Below are positions 62,440 through 64,000 of a stretch of 64,000 nt of DNA, one piece after another. The notes under the pieces are model-generated. The model saw only the letters and a list, made by a program, of their open reading frames with translations. It ran no database searches and was not told where the DNA came from. This DNA is from Clostridiales bacterium (GTDB taxonomy: Bacteria; Bacillota; Clostridia; Lachnospirales; Lachnospiraceae): the NCBI GenBank assembly GCA_019420275.1, contig JAHZHN010000008.1, positions 39,334-103,333 of the forward strand, given 5' to 3'. Each line of letters begins with the position of its first letter. Position 1 is the first letter of the stretch. A program made the position numbers and the translations under genes.

Positions 62440-63249
62440 TTATTTTTCCATTGTCATAACAAACGTTCTGACTGATTCATAATCATCATTGCTCGTAATT
62501 TCGTAAACTTCTTTTTCTCCGATTCCTATCGCAATGATTTCATTCTCTGTTTGGTAATAACTCATCTTCATCTTTGCAATTCTCTCTGTTTTAATTTTTG
62601 ATGCATCTTCCGGTATGCTGTAATCTGCAGTTCCCTGTTCATTTTCATAATGATCCACCGTAAAGATATAATAAGATCCGTCTTCTTTCTCATATTCGGC
62701 GGTAACGGAAATGATATTCCCCTCATCTGTAGTAGCATACAGTCCGGTTCGTGTGATTCCAAGCCCCTCTTCCTCCGGATACTGAAGATCCCAGGAACAT
62801 TTTTCCTCAATTTCACTCCACGAAGACGCCTCTTCCTCCTGATATTGTATGACACCTCCTTCTTCTATCTCTTTCTCTGTATCACCTGGATTGATGTTGT
62901 CTTGAATTTCAATCCGAAATTCCTGTACTTTCTGCCCCGCTTCCTTTATATAATGAAGAATTGAATTGCCTGTCGCCGCTTCGCAGATTCCATTTCCTCC
63001 GATTCCAATGACAACCGCTGCAGCGGCGGCCTTTGCCAGAATCTCTTTATGGCGGTGACTCTCCGCTGCATGAATTTTCTGCAGAAGATCTTTATAAAAT
63101 TCATCTTTTTGAAACTGCTTTGGAAGCCGGATCGGACGAATCCGTTCGATCCATTGATCCAGACAGGCGAGCTTTTCCTCATCACTTCCGCCTGGCCGCA
63201 AAAATTCTCGAATATATTCTTTCTCCAGATTCTCTGCCAATTTGCTCAT
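62440..63249 (-). CDS. Probable membrane anti-sigma factor
   Basis: A 269-residue protein: a cytoplasmic helical part (residues 1-65, LDQWIERIRPIRLPKQFQKD), one membrane segment (about 68-90, ILAKAAAAAVVIGIGG) and an extracytoplasmic domain of about 170 residues with DUF4367-like strands (YYIFTVDHYENEQGTADYSI, MSYYQTENEIIAIGIGEKEV). This layout, with the gene directly downstream of an ECF sigma gene, fits an anti-sigma factor. No zinc anti-sigma motif is visible. Confidence 0.7.
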   Translation of the reverse strand: MSKLAENLEKEYIREFLRPGGSDEEKLACLDQWIERIRPIRLPKQFQKDEFYKDLLQKIHAAESHRHKEILAKAAAAAVVIGIGGNGICEAATGNSILHYIKEAGQKVQEFRIEIQDNINPGDTEKEIEEGGVIQYQEEEASSWSEIEEKCSWDLQYPEEEGLGITRTGLYATTDEGNIISVTAEYEKEDGSYYIFTVDHYENEQGTADYSIPEDASKIKTERIAKMKMSYYQTENEIIAIGIGEKEVYEITSNDDYESVRTFVMTMEK

Positions 63250-63279
63250 GTCTTCTCCTTACCCTTAGTTTTCTCTGTA

Positions 63280-63774
63280 CTAACTAAATATCAGACAGAC
63301 TGCAATTCCCCTTCTGATCTTCTTGACGACCCGATGAATCCTCATCTTTAATGCCGGCTTGCTGATCCTATATTCCTGCGCCAGTTCATTCAAAGAGTAT
63401 CCCTCTTCATAATACCGGCGTACAAGTACAAGTTCTTCCTCTGTTAAAAACTGTCTCAGCTCTTCATAGTCTTCCAGCAGTTTATCAGGTCTTGCTGTCT
63501 CATCTGCCTGTTCCCGAAACAGTATCTCTTCTACGGCATGATTCCTTTCCAGTACATGATATGTGACATATTTCGCTGTCATCTTAATCCACCCCGCAGG
63601 ATTTTCATGATACATAACTTCCGTAATCTTGCGATACAGAATCAAATATGTCTCCTGCAGGATATCTTCTACCATAGCCGCGTCATACCAATAGAGCTTG
63701 CTGACATAGCGAAGGAGCTCATCGTATGTTTCTTCATACAGTTTTTGAAAATACTCTTCCTTCTTCTTATGCAT
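63280..63774 (-). CDS. ECF-family RNA polymerase sigma factor
   Basis: A 164-residue protein with sigma region 2 (ELLRYVSKLYWYDAAMVEDI, LQETYLILYRKI, AGWIKMTAKYVTYHVLERN) and region 4 HTH (LTEEELVLVRRYYEEGYSLN, ELAQEYRISKPALKMRIHRV). I chose the ATG at 63774, with AAGGAG 6 bases before it. It heads the operon with the probable anti-sigma and a secreted protein. The twin motifs at 43.7 and 61.7 kb are its candidate targets. A TATAAT at 63797-63802 in front of it suggests housekeeping expression. Confidence 0.92.
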   Translation of the reverse strand: MHKKKEEYFQKLYEETYDELLRYVSKLYWYDAAMVEDILQETYLILYRKITEVMYHENPAGWIKMTAKYVTYHVLERNHAVEEILFREQADETARPDKLLEDYEELRQFLTEEELVLVRRYYEEGYSLNELAQEYRISKPALKMRIHRVVKKIRRGIAVCLIFS

Positions 63775-63850
63775 ACTTATCTCCTTTGATATGGTCATTA
63801 TATCATATGAAATTTCTTTCGTCTGCATGGATCTGCATTCTTTTGAGAGG

Positions 63851-63888
63851 TTTTATTTCATAGGAACACAGTTTCCTATGAAATAAAA
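63851..63888. repeat. 16-bp perfect inverted repeat before the sigma gene
   Basis: TTTTATTTCATAGGAA and its exact complement flank a 6-base loop. Its outer part overlaps the T-tract of the neighbouring terminator. It could extend that terminator or be an operator. Confidence 0.55.
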
Positions 63889-63890
63889 AA

Positions 63891-63916
63891 ACCTGCAGGC
63901 AAAACTGCCTGCAGGT
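63891..63916 (-). terminator. Terminator of the gene entering from the right
   Basis: A perfect 11-bp stem, ACCTGCAGGCA and complement, with a 4-base loop, followed on the minus strand by TTTTTTTATTTC, 32 bases after the stop of the partial gene. Confidence 0.85.
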
Positions 63917-63947
63917 ATCTGGTCTATATGTTCTGAATTGAATGATC

Positions 63948-64000
63948 TTATTCGTCTGCTTTTCCGTCAGATCCGAATAATTTGATCTTTGTGATAACCA
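63948..64000 (-). CDS. C-terminal end of a gene cut by the window edge
   Basis: Seventeen codons ending ...VITKIKLFGSDGKADE and TAA, followed by a good terminator. Too short to identify. Confidence 0.5.
   Translation of the reverse strand, partial: VITKIKLFGSDGKADE

Noticed and set aside
1..64000. CRISPR array, prophage, insertion sequence or integrase
   Set aside because: No regular spacer-repeat series and no transposase, integrase or phage structural protein was seen.

Overview
The window looks like the chromosome of a low-GC, anaerobic gut Firmicute, most likely a Lachnospiraceae member. The reasons are the single-chain pyruvate:ferredoxin oxidoreductase, mannose-family PTS genes, AGGAGG ribosome sites, AT-rich gaps, and a polymorphic-toxin/ECF-sigma island. 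No rRNA, complete tRNA, CRISPR array, insertion sequence or integrase was recognised.

Layout. 1-4 kb: de novo NAD synthesis operon nadA-nadB-nadC plus a YcxB-like membrane protein, all leftward. 4-11 kb: a leftward sugar or polyol operon (mannose-family PTS EIIA-EIIB-EIIC-EIID, a zinc dehydrogenase, a xylulokinase-type kinase, a small zinc-finger protein and an HPr variant with Asn at position 46), with a divergent class II aldolase. 11-17.5 kb: a broken lipoprotein gene, a heterodimeric ABC exporter and a PRD-type PTS-controlled regulator that may govern the sugar operon. 17.6-24.3 kb: a nucleotidyltransferase, Mrp, ribulose-phosphate epimerase, a Na+/phosphate cotransporter behind a Pho-box-like repeat, and a GntR/ABC trio. 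24.4-31 kb: a 149-bp duplicated terminator element, PFOR, MltG, cyclophilin and a HAD phosphatase. 31-37 kb: a YhgE/Pip-like protein with a divergent Rrf2 repressor, CutC, diaminopimelate decarboxylase and a TrmB regulator.

37.3-42.1 kb: a tightly overlapping five-gene operon: circularly permuted ATP-grasp, alpha-E protein, transglutaminase-like protease and two AspA/AstE-like proteins, one of which has lost two zinc ligands. It resembles predicted ribosome-independent peptide or amide ligase clusters. Its promoter is followed at once by an intrinsic-terminator-like hairpin.

42.6-61.7 kb: an island of duplicated, mostly membrane-anchored proteins of unknown function: four ankyrin proteins, three beta-propeller-like (DUF5050-like) proteins, two HEAT-like proteins, two 65-residue paralogues, plus gene tails left by decay. 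One remnant carries a typical Rhs core ending (YVYAG ... DPSGHDA) followed by GHMAVLI, so the island is best read as a decayed Rhs toxin/immunity array. 61.8-63.8 kb: an ECF sigma factor, a probable membrane anti-sigma factor and a secreted protein. A nearly identical 43-bp promoter-like motif stands before genes at both ends of the island (43.7 and 61.7 kb), suggesting that the sigma factor controls both. A gene enters from the right edge.
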